Assembly (NCBI GenBank): GCA_009823505.1
Contig: VZQC01006311.1
Location: forward strand, 1,497,598-1,561,597
Direction: 5' to 3'
Source of the DNA: Rhizomys pruinosus
Lineage: Eukaryota > Chordata > Mammalia > Rodentia > Spalacidae
DNA length: 64,000 nt
How positions within the stretch are numbered: the stretch's first letter is position 1; every line of letters starts with the position of its first letter. The position numbers were made by a program, and so were the translations under genes. The notes beneath the pieces were generated by a model. The model had not been told where the DNA came from, ran no database searches, and was given only the letters and a program-made list of their open reading frames with translations. Shown here one piece after another: positions 1-12,664 of the stretch.

Positions 1-75
1 CTCCTCTCCTCTCCTCTCCTCTCTCCTCCCTTCCCTTTCACTCCCCTCTCCTCTCCTCTTCTCTTTTCTCTTCTG
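1..75. repeat. CT-rich simple repeat
   Basis: The window opens in a pyrimidine-rich (CTCCT)n-like tract that decays into CTTTT-type units. It is cut by the window edge, so its true length is unknown. Confidence 0.9.
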
Positions 76-190
76 TTGAGACAGACTCTCATTCTCTTGC
101 CCTCGCTGGCTTAGAACTCACTATGAAGATCAAGTTGTCCTCGGATTTCTCCTCCGAGCACTGGGAATATGGTGGGCATTGCCACCCTCC
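76..190 (-). repeat. Degenerate B1-like SINE, minus strand
   Basis: The order 'gagacagactctcattctc', 'ctggcttagaactcactatg', 'ctccgagcactggga' and 'gtgggcattgccaccc' follows the reverse complement of a B1 element, heavily diverged. The adjacent CT tract could be its decayed A-tail. Confidence 0.5.
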
Positions 191-1214
191 TCATAGAACT
201 TTATTCTCAGCAGCGCCCCACCTTCTTTCCATGCCAGAGTCAGATGTTTGTTTACGCATTGTCCGTCCACGTTCTCATTAGGACGTTCAGGCTCGATTCT
301 CCATTTTCTTCTTTTTCGCTTCCCCATAAGTCAGATTTGGAAGACTCATGTTTGATCATGTTTTCAGGTCACAGGTGTGGTCAGTGCCCTTCTTTGACCC
401 CTTCTGGGCCCCTCTGACCTGCAGAACCTTTGCCCTAAGCATGTTCTCTTATTTTCTGACATGTTATATTTAGGATTTTTAAGAATAGAGAATTTCAAGA
501 AGATTTTACTATCAATGTTCTGGAATATGTCAGGATTCTCAGGTGTCTTTAGTAACATTTTTAATAGGCTATTAATACTATGCATTAAATTAGTAATGGA
601 CATTTTCATTTCCTTTCTTTTCAGGGTAAGTAGGAAAGAGAATAATAATTTTGTCAAGTCCTTTGCCAAGAAATTCCCCCCGGATTCTTGCAGTACCTCT
701 GGTGGCCAGCATATATTCTGTTGTGCACAGATCCACTGAAGCCACACCCTCTGCCCACGAATAACAATGAGTACCCAAGAACTCTGTGAACAAGGCTGCT
801 CCGTGGCCCCCGCTGTGTCTCAGGGAAGTCTCCCACCCTCACATTTGAAGCTGGGAGTACTACAGTCCTGCTACACGCTGCAGGGTTTCAAGAAGCCTGC
901 ACAGCACAGTATCAAACTCCTGGCCCGGCTGTCCTCCTCTGTCCTACCTCCCCCATCAGTCTTTTCTGAGGCATTTAGCTGGCACCGGATTCAACTTCTT
1001 CTGAATTTCTATAGTTATTTTAGTCTACCACATAATTTAACCCTCAATTATATGCCTTTTCATGTTAATATGATTACAGTCACTCAGGGCTGGTGGTTTT
1101 CATGACACTGGGCAAAGAACAATCTTACATTTGCATGTTGACTTACTGTACCCAAATCGCCTCCTAGGGTACAGCTGCTCCTCGTATGGAGACAGGAGAA
1201 CGGGCTATGGGAGC
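191..1214. other. No recognisable feature
   Basis: AT-rich sequence of ordinary complexity. Short open frames here show no recognisable domain, and no splice-bounded exon pair can be argued for. Confidence 0.5.
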
Positions 1215-1282
1215 AGTTGGGAGTGAGAGAGCTTTCCAAGCATGCATGAGGCCCTGGGTTCTATTCCCAGCCCTGAAAAACA
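1215..1282 (+). repeat. ID-like SINE fragment
   Basis: The segment 'catgcatgaggccctgggtt' followed by 'ctattcccagccctgaaaaa' matches the right half of ID/BC1-type SINEs, which derive from an alanine tRNA, including the B-box region and the start of the A-tail. The 5' part is diverged. Confidence 0.65.
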
Positions 1283-1544
1283 TTGGAGAAGATGGGGATA
1301 ACCATTTATACTGCTGGGTAGATTTAATGATTTTACATAAATGATTTTTGTAGAGTATTCCTTGAATAAGTATTAAGTATTTTACAAGTTGCTATGTTGT
1401 TTGTTTCCATTTATGAGATATGAATGGGAACACTACATTCAGAAAAGTTGCATAGGAAATTGTGAAGGCTCTGAGACGGCACTGTCTCAAAAGCTACTTA
1501 CTTTTGTGGAAGCTGGAAAAGAATAGAAATACTGATTGCCTGGG

Positions 1545-1755
1545 TTGCTTTTCCTGTTGCTGTGATCTAGTCCCCCCCCCCCGCTGCCCGGTCCCCCTTT
1601 CTATAACTATATTTATTATCTATGTAGTAGCTGCTTTTCTGTTGCTGTCATCTAGTCTCTGTGATCTAGTCTTCACCCTCCCCTACTGCCCGGTCCCCCA
1701 TTCTATGAACTATATTTGTTATCTGTGTAGTAGCTGCTTTTATGTTGCTGTGCTA
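1545..1755 (+). repeat. Local two-copy tandem duplication
   Basis: Two adjacent ~100 bp blocks share 'gttgctgtgatctagtc', 'ctgcccggtccccc', 'aactatatttattatct' (second copy 'aactatatttgttatct') and 'tgtagtagctgctttt'. The second copy carries an extra 'ctagtctctgtgat' internal repeat. The first contains a C10-type run, probably slippage prone. Confidence 0.75.
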
Positions 1756-1764
1756 AAACACCAA

Positions 1765-2064
1765 GAGCACTTAGAGAAGAAAGTTTATTTTGGTTTCTGG
1801 TTCCAGAGGGAAAGTCCATCACGGTGGGGAACAGGGTAGGAGTTGGACAGGAAACAGCTCACATCTTCAAGCCACACAGAAAGCAGAGAGAGGGGTAACT
1901 GGAAGTGGAACCAAGCTATGAGCTCACAAAGCCTGCCCTGGCGGCACAGACCTGCTCCCCCCAGCAAGGCCACGTCTCCTTCCACGGCCTTCTCAAACAA
2001 TGCCACTAATTGACCAAGTCTTCCAGTATTTGTGCTACGGGGGCCATTCTCATCCAAAACACCG
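1765..2064 (+). repeat. Rodent dispersed repeat family C, copy 1
   Basis: This ~300 bp block shares an ordered set of words with 7188-7503, 14066-14380, 36941-37270 and the palindrome arms: 'agtttattt', 'ttccagag', 'cacatcttca', 'gaagcagagagag', 'tgccac.aa..gaccaagt', 'cattctcat'. I recognise it as a common rodent interspersed repeat but cannot name it safely. Orientation is by analogy with the other copies. Confidence 0.7.
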
Positions 2065-2140
2065 CGATCTACCAATCTGTCAGGAGACAGCCTTTTGGGC
2101 TTTTTGGTTATTTTGATTCATGCTGTTAAAATATCCATAC

Positions 2141-2343
2141 ATGGGACTAGAGAGATGGCTCAGTGGTTAAAAGCACTGGTTGATCTTGCAGAGGACCCAG
2201 GTTCGATTCCCAGAACACACATAGCAACTAAAAACTGTCCATAACTCCAGTCCCAAGGGGATTTAACACCTCTGACCACCTGCATTGCAGGACATGGGTG
2301 CATGCAGGCAATACATTCATACACATAAAAATAAAAATAAAGC
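2141..2343 (+). repeat. B2 SINE, plus strand
   Basis: It starts 'gggactagagagatggctca' and carries A-box and B-box promoter-like segments ('gtggttaaaagcactgg', 'ggttcgattcccag'), then a body and an A-rich tail ending 'aaaataaaaataaagc'. This is the tRNA-derived B2 architecture in full length. Family knowledge: RNA polymerase III transcribed, mobilised by L1. Confidence 0.9.
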
Positions 2344-2412
2344 TTTTACCTGCCTGGAGCAGTGTCGGGCTGCTCCAAGTGTTCCTATCAGGTCCGGAAC
2401 CTGAGTCCGGCA

Positions 2413-4095
2413 TCTATAGGTCAAAACATAAAAACCTTAAGAAAAAAAACAAAAAGAGGGAGGTGGGAGGTGGGGTAGTATCCTTTCTGGGATACAAATG
2501 GAAAACTCTGTGTTCCAATCCTATTGATAAATTTTCAATTTTTCTGATCTTGAAACTAACAATGGGAGGAGAATTTTATGTTCCCACAGGTAAAAATCAC
2601 CAATCTAAAGTCCTGAAAACATACAACTTATGGCTGTGCAGGATGGACTGGGAAATGTCAGCAGAGAGGTTGACTCATCTGAACAATAAAGAAAGAGGAA
2701 CCTCAGACTCTGAGTCACAGACACTGAGCATCTCTCTGAACACTATTGGGGTTAACTGTTTATAATGGGCCCTAATGAAGTTTACCTTCCAGATACTGAG
2801 AAACCTTCCTACCTCTCCCCTTTATAGGAAAAAGAAAAACATGATGGTAATGAAATCATTCCCTAACTGTAAATTAGAGCCAATTGTTACGGTGGTAATT
2901 TCCTATAAAACAGGTATAACTACCCTTTTTTTAATTGACTGATAGGCATAGGAACTATGAAAGGATAATCTATGTAGAGCCAAATTCAATAGTAAAGTGT
3001 TTATAAGTTGTGTAATTAAGCAAAATATATTACTACAGGAAAGCTCTGACATCAGCAATGAATTATTCTGCCTAGGAGATGTTGGCTAGGGGATTCAAAT
3101 CCACCCCCCCAAATTATAAAGGCCTTTTGCCTATAAGTGGGATATATGCAAGGAGAAAGGCAGTAAGTCCCTGTTGTCGAAGACCTGGTGTGAGCATGAA
3201 AAATGTTATGAGACGTCACTTGCTAGCGTACAACTGGCCTCTGAAATGCTAGAGAGCATTACCAAAGGCCACTAAAGCAATACAGCAAAATATTGGTCTC
3301 CCTGAGACAAGCAAGACTCCTCCGTCAATATCAGCTACACCTCAACAGCCTGGAGATACTGTGCAACAGTGGCAGCCAAGTGTCTATATATATCCCAAAT
3401 CTATTTGGCTATTAGCTCTCTCCTTGGAGGAATAACTCACAGCGGATGCCACAAGCTTATGTCCTCTAGTGGTTAGGAGATGTTATAAGCCACAATAAGA
3501 ACTTGTCACCCTTTATAGAGAAACCACAGTTTGCGGATTAGCATACCATCCAAGCATCTGTGTCTATGCTCACAGCTTAGCTTGACATAATAATTAGTAC
3601 TGCTTAAATGCCTGTACATCCAATAGCTTGTGCTTTGTTAGTATGACTAAAAAGGGTATCACTGGAAAAGCTGTCAACCCATGAAGGGAAACAACCTGAA
3701 CAGACTAGAGTCCAAAATGACAACTCCAAAGAAATTAAACTGTTTTCTTCTCACCCACTTGTGCCCCTTTCCCAAAGCCCAGGGAATAAACTGCGGAAGA
3801 GGAGGTCTGGTAGAATATAAGGGCTGCGGTGAGATAGGGGTGAATCATGAGACTACAGGAATATAGTCTGGACTCCTAATTGATCAACATGCCTGTGCAT
3901 ACGAGCTTCTCCAACTGGACTATGGGAACCTTAGGTTGTTCAAAATTTGGACATAGATACTTGCAAAATGCACCAATTACCTAATTGTATGACAAACTGA
4001 GTAACATCAATGTTATCTGCAAACAACTGTGTCATTATATTGTAGAATCCCTTAAAAATAAACAAAAAAAAAATAAAAATAAAGTTTAAAAATAA
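2413..4095 (+). repeat. Unnamed ~1.65 kb retroposon-like repeat, family A, copy 1
   Basis: Aligns nearly end to end with 22711-24345. Both begin at 'tctataggtcaaa', continue through an A-run and a purine-rich 'gaggtgggag' tract, and end in an A-rich tail ('aaaataaacaaaaaaaaaat'). A more diverged copy is at 20455-22065 and a rearranged one at 15170-16002. No long open frame is present. The A-tail suggests a non-LTR retroposon 3' region. The A-run plus G-rich purine tract near the start also resembles an LTR polypurine tract, so an LTR/ERV origin stays possible. Confidence 0.8.
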
Positions 4096-4339
4096 AAAAA
4101 ACCAATATCCATGCGCAAGCTTTTATTTGAACATGTAGTTTTAGTTCTCGTGGTTGTGCACCTAGCAGTAGAGGTGCCGGGGCATGTAACTGTAGTTTAC
4201 AGGACTATTTCTACCTCTAATGAGAGAGAATGCCCAGCCCTCTTCATTTTTATCAATAATAGGTCATTTTTAATCCCAGTGATTATAAAATTACATGGCA
4301 CAGCAGAGCTTCCTGCATCACCAGTAACCAGTGATGCTG

Positions 4340-4540
4340 GGTATGTTTTCAACCTGCTTCCTCATTATGACACAGGCCCCAAGCCCACCCAAAGGTGCCA
4401 CCCACATTCAGAGTGGATCTTCCTACTACTTTGACTTAACTCTCAATTTAGCTGATCTAGTTACTCTTTTCTTGCAGACACAATCATCTTTTGGATGATT
4501 CTAGGTCCTGCAAGGTGATAATCAATATTAACCATCACAT
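4340..4540 (+). repeat. Rodent dispersed repeat family D, copy 1
   Basis: 'gccacccacattcagagtgg', 'atcttcctac', 'ggatgattctaggtcctgca' and 'gataatcaatattaaccatc' form a familiar rodent repeat. The 3' portion matches 10385-10750 ('aggtgattctagatt', 'gtgacaatta', 'accatcaca'). The name is not assigned. Confidence 0.6.
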
Positions 4541-6737
4541 AAGCTTCCCAATTTAGTATTGTAGGTCACCATGACATAAACACGATTGTTGCAGTCTAGG
4601 TTTTTCTTTAGGGCATAATCCAACCCCCCATCACCATCTTGAAGTAGAAACAACCTTGGCATGGTAGCCATGGCAATGAAAACGTAGTTTTCAATGAAAA
4701 CATAGCTAGGTCTGAAGTGATGGGATGGTAGGGACCCTCACCTAGGATTCCAGCCGTGACTCCTCCTGGCCACCTTCTAGCGGTATGTGACCCTGGGAGA
4801 TGCCACAGTGTATAAGAAGGACAAGGTTACTGAAGGTGGAACTCCACAGTGCAGCTGCCACAAGGCTGCCCTCCACAGTGGGACTTCGGTGATGCAGCTG
4901 TTCTGGAGTCATCCACTCTTCTGTAGCAAGCATGGCAATCTCATCTGTTCACACACACTTGACTTTGGTGTGTCATCAGTTCCTTCTTTGTGAAGAACAA
5001 GCATTTCCTCATGTCTCCCCAGGAAGAGCCAGGCAATTATTACCTAGATGCTAACAGCTCTTAAGACTCAGGAAGAAATCTCTCTTGTGAGCCTTAACTA
5101 ATATCAATACATAGAGTCACAGTATATAATCAGGTCATTCTAACCTGTCTCCAAGTATCTGCTTCTCCACACACTAAACTTGCTCTAATGCTGTTTAGTT
5201 CTGTGGCTGATATGATTGACACAGCACCTAGGCCACAGGTCCACCATCATCTCCAGACCAAGACCTGATGATTCCCCCATCCTTGTAGTTATGAATTACT
5301 TCTGATCTTGCTACCCCAACTCTTTTTTGTTCCTCTTCAAGTCTTCACTGTGTCCTATGGTGTCTATAATTAGTGGACTATTGATCATTCTTCTGCATCA
5401 GGTTTTCTTTCTTTTCAGCCTTCAGCCTTGTTTGGTAGCACACTTGCTTTCATATAAGTGCATTTGTGTTATTGATAACTACAACCACAGACGGGAATTG
5501 AACTCTCTTCCCTCAGTCCTCCTGTGTTCTCCAGCCACATTTGTTAAGAGATCCATTTCAATACATGCTACACTACATGGGTCTTCTGACTGAGCGGTTT
5601 CCTGCTTCTGTATCTTTGTTCCTGATCTTCTAGTGGGTTCTCTACCATAGACGCTGTTCTTTTACCTAACCTCAAGTCTGCTTCCTGTCTGTAGGACACA
5701 CAGTACTGTATGATGCACCAGCTCCTCCTCCTTGAAACTTTTATTCTCTCCCTTCTACCATGCTTTAGCATAACAACTCTCCATTCCTATGCCACATTAT
5801 TGAAATACAAGCCTCCTTTTTTTCTTCTATTGTAAATCTATTCAAGAAGAGAGGACCCATCTATTTCACATTTGAGTTCTTACCTGATAATTATGGATGT
5901 TCAAAATGCATGTGGTGAATGAAGTAATGGTCAAGTGAAGGTGGTGTTGCTAGATCTCAGATCTGTAGGACTGAGAAGTGGAATCGAAGGCTGAACAGAG
6001 CCCTGCAAACCCAAGGAAGAAATCCAGCCCGTGGGCTACCCTGGGAATGGCAAACTTACAAAGTGATTGAAAAGAATGAAGAATCACAGTGTGCCATGGT
6101 TAGGATTTTGAACCTAATTTTAGAAGCAGTGAGGACTTGTCTCAAGGAATTATATCGGAAATGTCCTTGCATCCTCCAGAAAATGCAACAAAGCACTCCA
6201 ACCATCTTACACCCTAATCACTAAAACCAGTCCTTGTTTTGAAAGCTACTATTTACACATTACACCAAACCAAAACTTACTAACCATAAAATTCCTGAAG
6301 CATAGGGTGGTTATTCCAAAAATATATTATTTCAATGTGGTAGAAACGGACATCACTGCTCACTGTTAGCTCAGTCCTACAGATAGGAAGCAGACATGGA
6401 AAAGAACATTGCTTTTCTTCTCTTTCTAGACATAGACTCATTTACACATGCATGTGACTCTAGAACTTCATTATCAGTGGCTTCTGATGAATTCACACCT
6501 TCTTCCATGAGCATAACCTTACAGTTGCAAATGCATCTGCTTGGGCATTAGACATAAAATTGGACTGTTTGGCTATTACACATGAAGCCGGGCATAATTT
6601 TGAAAATAATGCTGACATAATCATAACTGTTCCTTGTGGCCAAGGCACTCTGTTCATTCACAGAACATTTCTTCCTTTTTTCTGTCTTGGAAATGATTAA
6701 AACACTCTCTTATCTCAGTACATAAACATGTGTCCAG
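4541..6737. other. No recognisable feature
   Basis: About 2.2 kb of unique-looking AT-rich sequence. No SINE, long reading frame or tandem structure was seen. The open frames at 5327-5593 and 5568-5771 overlap on opposite strands and look like chance. Confidence 0.5.
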
Positions 6738-7165
6738 GTGTGGTTCATCTATCATCTATATCTCTGTCTCATCTATCGATCCCCTCTCTATGATCTATAG
6801 ATCTAATGTATCATCTATGCATGTCTGCCTGTCTCATCTATCTATGAACTATCATATATAATTCATCTATCATCCTCCTACCATCTATCTATCATCTATC
6901 ATGTATCACTTATCATAATCTACCTAGTATCTAGCATCTACTACCATCTATCATCTATTATCTATCTCTCGATCGCCTGTCACCTATCTACATACCTATC
7001 ATCTACCCATCTATCATCTACCATCTATCTAATATCTACATCTGCCTGTCATCTGTCTATTATCTAGCATCATATATCTAATCCATCTATCTAACTGTTT
7101 GTTTCATCTATTACATACCTATCTGTATCACTCAATGCTCTATCATCTACTTGTCTATTAATCAC
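6738..7165 (+). repeat. Imperfect (ATCT)n microsatellite
   Basis: About 430 bp dominated by 'atctatc', 'catctat' and 'ctgtctcatc' permutations with many interruptions: an old, decayed tetranucleotide array. The same motif on the other strand is much cleaner at 36163-36462. Confidence 0.9.
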
Positions 7166-7187
7166 ATATTACTTTTCTGTCCCCATA

Positions 7188-7503
7188 ATAAAATTCAGCA
7201 ACCTAAGGTAGAGTTTATTCTGGCGGGTCTTCCAGAGGGTAAGAATCTGGAAGGGCAGGGAAGGCTTGGCAGCAGGAGCAAGAAGCTGTCTGTTCACACT
7301 TCCATCCATGCATGAAAAGCAGAGAACAAATATGAAGTGGGCTGAATCTATAAACTTTCAAAACCCTCCCTCAGCGAGGTACTTCATGCAACAAGTTTCC
7401 ATCTCTTAAAGTTTCCATAACCTCCCCAAACAACACCACCAAGTGGGACCAAGTGTCCAATACATGATCCTAAGGGAACATTTCTCATCAAACCACTACA
7501 AAC
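7188..7503 (+). repeat. Rodent dispersed repeat family C, copy 2
   Basis: Contains 'gtagagtttattctggcggg', 'cttccagaggg', 'ggcagcaggagcaagaagct', 'cctccccaaacaacaccacc' and 'cattctcatcaaaccactac'-like ends. This is the most consensus-like family C copy in the window. Confidence 0.75.
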
Positions 7504-8762
7504 CATCCATATGTCATTCATTCACTAGTTAGCTAAGAGGAAAGAATGCCTTTGTTTTGGTGTTATCATCTGGAGTTTTAACACTGAACTCAGAGGGGAC
7601 CCTTTGCTAGTAGTGGGGCATCTTTTACTTTGGAAACACTGAGTGGTGAGAGGTGAGATGGTTTGTCCAGAGAAAATCAGCCGGCATGGAGTGAATCGGA
7701 AACAGAGGCATTTTCCTTGCCCTCTGCTGTTTTTACCTCAGCAGAACACACGAGGTTGATTTTAACTGTATTGCTTCCCATTTTGAATTCCACACTTGCC
7801 ATCTCAGAAGAAACAGATGAAATCCAGAGGAAAGTAAGTGAATTCGTAAAGGAAAAACTTTAAAATATCCAATTATTTCTTTTGTCTTTCAGGCTATAAA
7901 GTTTGGGACAATTATCTAACTCCCTTTCAGTGTACAAAACGGAATTTGAGTCATTGCAAGCAGCTTCCTGTGCCACGGCTGAGGCTTGAAGATGAAACAA
8001 ACTTTGAATAAGGGAATTTAGACCTTGAATGAAGAGCCCTTCCAGGTACGGAGATGGAAAAAATGGAAATTAGATGAGCAAGACCCGAGGCTGGCTCTTT
8101 GGTGACTTTTAAAGTAAAGACCAGACCAGCATATCATGGCCATGCAGCCTGGGTGGGGGGAGGAGGCTGGGTTTGGATGATGCTCTGAAGCGCATGACTT
8201 TGTAATTCTGCTGTGCTGCCAGCTGAGGAGAATCATTTCCCATGTGACACTTTTCAGAGGACAGCTGGGCTATGACTAAGGCTGAGCACAGCTGGGCCCG
8301 GGCAGCATCTTACTATAGAGCTTCCATCCTAGTTTAAATTAGGTGCTTTCTGCATAGAGCACAACACATCAGCATGGAGTGAGTAGAATACATAATAAAA
8401 TATTTGTGTTCCTATTTTGGGATTTGTCCTCCACATTTTAGAGACTGATAGAACACAGTGGTCACATATTGAGCTGCAATAACGTGAGACTTGAAAAATT
8501 CTATCAAGTTTAATGGTGTGTTAATCTTTACTGCCTGGTCTAGATAATTCTATAATTATCTTCTATGGTCTAAAATTACTTTGCAGCCAATGACACCATG
8601 GTGGATTGTTCCAGAAGCTTTGGTGCTGACCGTTAGGTTCATTTTTGGTCAGATGCTTGATTTAGCCATCTCTGATGCCTATGAGTCACCCAGAGGTGGT
8701 CTGCATGGTTACAGGCAGCAGGCTGGCTTGGGGGCTGCTCCAGGGTCCACGTTGGGCCATAG

Positions 8763-8767
<5 letters not shown>
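7504..8767. other. No recognisable feature
   Basis: Unique-looking sequence. The open frame at 7663-7863 (66 codons) has no recognisable domain and no supporting context. Confidence 0.5.

Positions 8768-8813
<46 letters not shown>
8768..8813 (+). repeat. (GA)n microsatellite
   Basis: Uninterrupted GA dinucleotide run of about 45 bp. It creates the Arg-Glu repeats seen in overlapping reading frames here, which are therefore not real proteins. Confidence 0.97.
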
Positions 8814-8817
<4 letters not shown>

Positions 8818-10384
8818 TCCCCCAGGCTGGTGGAGCCTAAGGCACGGACGGAACCCAGCTCCCTTTCAGAATGTCTCTGACAAACTGCCTAAGAGTTTGT
8901 TCACAAACATGAATTCCTATGGCAACGGAATAAAAAAGGATTTGGAAGAAGAGGGAAAGCTTCAGGAAATTCGTCTAGGCTGTCCACAGGGGCTACTTTG
9001 TGAGATTATCTGAGACCTAATGCAAGGGTGGAGCTTTTCAATGAAGTTGCTGCCCTGTTCCTGATGTATGGTGCTCCTGATGTATGGTGCTCCTGTCAAA
9101 CCAGAAGCCAGTCCATGCCTTCACCCTCAGACACAACATGAATGCTCTGGAAGGTTCCAAACAACTTTGGTTTGTTTTTAAATTTTAATAAGTTCAGTAC
9201 TTCCTGGGTTTGGCCAGGCCAGACACACCACAGGATGCTTCCAGCTTGAACCCAGAAAGTGTGCAGGCACTCACAGAAGAGCCCAGCTCAAAGTGCTTTC
9301 CACCCCCCTTGCCAGACCTAAAGGCATCTGGTGTGGTTAGCTGACTCGTGGTTATACCTAGCCGGCATGCATGATCTATGAAGGGGGTTGCTATGTACTG
9401 GCAGTCTTCAGTACCCTGTGCATGCACCAGTCTTCCTTTTCCAGCCACCCCTCCTCATGTTTCTAGGAAGGAAGGAAGACTGGCCCTTTCATTAGGAAGA
9501 TGAATGGGAATACGTCTTGACAGGGAGGACAATGTTTCCATGTTCAATTTACTATTAAAAGAACTCCAATAGTAATTGCCCTTGATGAAGAGGAAATTGA
9601 GGCACTGACATCTGGAATAATCCAGCTCGGTGTTTTGAGTCACCCTGCTGCAGTACTCAATTCACCAACCATTTAATTGAATGCTACTGCCCAAGTACTG
9701 GTATAATTATAGACACTGTGGAGGATTAGAAACTTGTAAAATTTTAGAGCTTTGAAAACCAATGGTCACTTGGGAGACCACAACACAGTATCCGGCCCCA
9801 TAGAGGTTGAGCTGGTTTGGAGACAATGTTGTGCACCTCCTGAATCCCCTGACAAATGGGAGGCGTAGGGCAAGTATTGCCTTAGCCAGCATTCTGTCTC
9901 TTCTGCAGCCCAGCTGGCTAACAGGGAGGTTAACGGACCATCTCTCTTACTTCTCAGGCTCTAGGAAGAGGAGTGGAGGCTTGCAACGCTAGTCCACTTT
10001 CAGTATATCCTGAGGAGTCTTCTCTGAGGAGGCCCAGAGCCCCCCTTTTATTTTTGCCCCCCTTTTATTCGTGTTCATGGCTGGACAGTCCAAAATCGCA
10101 TAGTATTTTCTTATCTGATATCATATGTATTCCTTCCTTGAACTCCTTATTATCTGTTACCTTCCTATTGAAGAATTAGCTGTCAAGCAGGCTTGCAAGT
10201 TTGGAGTCTAGCCAATAGACCTTTCCCCCCAAAGGAAAACTACAAGCTGGCTCCCTGTTGAAAACAGCTCTATAGTTTTGTGTTCTTATAGAGAAATCCC
10301 AGAGTCCTTAGTGTGACCCACCAGGAGAACCCATGGTTGTCACGGTCAGGTTGTGACCCTTATTGTAAGGATTGTCATGAGACA
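8814..10384. other. No recognisable feature; one 16-bp direct duplication
   Basis: Unique-looking sequence. At about 9061-9093 the string 'ctgatgtatggtgctc' is repeated back to back. No gene or SINE is evident. Confidence 0.5.
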
Positions 10385-10750
10385 GGGTTAAAAGAATTAA
10401 AAGCAGCTTAGAAAAGGAGAAAGGATTTATTTGGCTCACAACTCCAAGTTACTGTCATTCTAGGAACATCAAGGCAGTGAGGAGCTTGAAGCAGCTGGTC
10501 AAGTTAATCCAGTCAAGAGCAGCGAGAGATGGGCTAGCGCATGTGCGTGCACTGGGTGCTCAGCTCACAGTAGTCCAGGACCCCTACCTAGGGGCTGTGC
10601 TTCCCACAGTGGTCTTCCTACTTCAATTACCTAATCAATACCCTTCCCCACAGACACGCCCCCCCCCACCTGATCTAGACAGTCCCTTCCTGAAACCCCT
10701 TTCCAGGTGATTCTAGATTGTCGAGGTGACAATTAAAACTGACCATCACA
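10385..10750 (+). repeat. Rodent dispersed repeat family D, copy 2
   Basis: Begins with an A-rich stretch and 'ggatttatttggctcacaac', and ends 'caggtgattctagattgtcg' then 'actgaccatcaca'. The ends match the shorter copy at 4340-4540. A C-run is present near 10660. Confidence 0.65.
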
Positions 10751-11717
10751 GGTGTGTCTGTGAGAGGAGTCAAGAAAGACACACCCTGAACGTGGGCATC
10801 ACCGTCCCGTGGACTGGACTCCTAGACAGAACAAGAGGGCAAAGGGCAAAGCCCCGGGCCCTGACAGCCCCCTTTCTGCGCTTCCGCTTCCTGGTTGACA
10901 CCCTGGGCCAAGCCGCTATTGCCACCCCGCCCTCTCTACCATGGTTGAACGTACTCTTCTGATGAGGAGAATTAGAAAGTCTGAGAGACTGATTAAATGA
11001 CATGGAAAATTAAACCATCAGTTACTGAGTCCTGGGCATACTTGTAGCTTCTAATGTGAAAAAGGTTTTGCTATGGAAACTCATTAGAATACAATATAAC
11101 TTCCAGAAGTAAACTCAGATGAGAAAAGAATGCAGTAAATGACAAAGATTGGATGGCTTAACATGAATTATTTAACATTATTATGTAGAGCAACTGACCA
11201 ACCATTTGGGGAAAACATAAAAATTTATTTTTTCATATGCAGCTGGTCAAATCAAATTCTAAATAAGCTGAGTATATAACATGAACAGTAGAAACAATAG
11301 AAGAAAATACTGTGCATATACCTAGTTAGTGGATACATGCACTTACGGATTCTGCACCCTTCAGACAGAACGCCAACCCACAGTAGGAAGACCAGTGAAA
11401 TTTTATAGAGTCTCAAAAATATTCTGTTTATCACAAAGATGCAGCAATGTAAAAATATCTGCAAAAGTCAAATGAATAATTGAGACAACAAAGGAACTTT
11501 TGCTACAATATCATGTCTGCTTCTGATTTGGCTTCTTCCAAAGGCTGAGGGGAGAAGCTGTGTCTAGTTTCTGAGGGTGCTTGGCTGGATCACGTACCTC
11601 AGAGACAGGATTTGTGTGGGAAAATGAGAGCGCTCAGAGTGGTAACAGCTTTGTACGAAGGAATTCCAGAAATTCAGAAATGGCTCATGAGCAAAGACTG
11701 GAGTTCCCTGTTCTCTG

Positions 11718-11719
<2 letters not shown>
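10751..11719. other. No recognisable feature
   Basis: The first ~200 bp are relatively GC-rich, then AT-rich. The opposing open frames at 10726-10962 and 10770-11003 overlap and have no recognisable domain. Confidence 0.5.

Positions 11720-11793
<74 letters not shown>
11720..11793 (+). repeat. Compound (TG)n(GA)n microsatellite
   Basis: About 55 bp of TG followed directly by about 20 bp of GA. Alternating purine-pyrimidine TG tracts can adopt Z-DNA in general; nothing here shows that this one does. Confidence 0.97.
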
Positions 11794-11799
11794 TGCATG

Positions 11800-12055
11800 C
11801 GTGCATGTATGTGTGCAGGTGTGCTCATCTATGTCCATGTGCGTAGGCCAGAAATCAGCTCCAGGTGTCTCCCCGTTGTTCTCCACCTTATTTTTTCCTA
11901 CTGAAGCTGGAGCTCGTCCACTGTCTACACTGGCTGCCAGGGAGCTCCAGGGACCTACCTGCCTCTGCCTCCCCAGTGCTGGGATTACATGCGTGTGCTG
12001 CTGCGCCTGGCTTTTACATGAATGGGGACCAAGTCCAGGCCTCATGCTCGCAGTG
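11800..12055 (-). repeat. Rodent dispersed repeat family E, copy 1
   Basis: A (TG)n-associated block with 'gtccactgtctacactggct', 'gccagggagctccagggacc', 'cctccccagtgctgggatta' and 'gcgcctggctttta'. The second copy is at 32060-32345. The 'agtgctgggattacatgcg' part resembles a B1/Alu-type core in reverse, so the strand is given as minus with low certainty. Confidence 0.6.
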
Positions 12056-12664
12056 ATGACAGCCCGTCGGTGCTGCCTGACTCCACACGGGATACTGTCT
12101 GTTCAGAGCATAATCTTCCTCAAGTTCATGGTCTTCGCCTTGAGGGTCTCATGGTTGGACACTTACAGAAGCAACAGCATGTAGGATATGTGTGGCGTGC
12201 TCCTGTGATGTTAACTTGACTGGGATAATTGTTCTGTGGAGGGTGCATTGAAGAGCCATGGCGAAACTGTTCTTTTGGTGAAGCAGACCCTGGGTTGGAA
12301 GACTGCCTTCGGGAAGACATCTTACTTCATCATTCCCGCCTCCTCCTTTTCTGTCCTCCACATAATTGATAACATTACGCTCTACAAACGCTGCTCTAAA
12401 ATGCTCCTCTTCATTCAAAATTTTCTGAGGACTAACTTCCAAAGTTTGAGAAGAATAAAGCAGAAAGGACATCAAAGATGGCACAAGCGTGAGCGCTGTG
12501 CTCAAACCCAGCCGTGCGTCCCTGGGAAAAAGAGGCAAGTGGCCGCCTGAGACCTGCTGACCACTAACCCACCTCCAGGCTCAGTGCGAGACCCTGTCCA
12601 AAGGAATAAGGTGGAGAGTGACAGAGCAGGACACAGGACACCCTCCTATGGCCTTCATAAGTAT
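12056..12664. other. No recognisable feature
   Basis: About 600 bp with overlapping opposite-strand open frames (129 codons at 12149-12538 minus; 104 codons at 12236-12550 plus). Neither has a recognisable domain and they shadow each other, so no gene is called. Confidence 0.45.
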
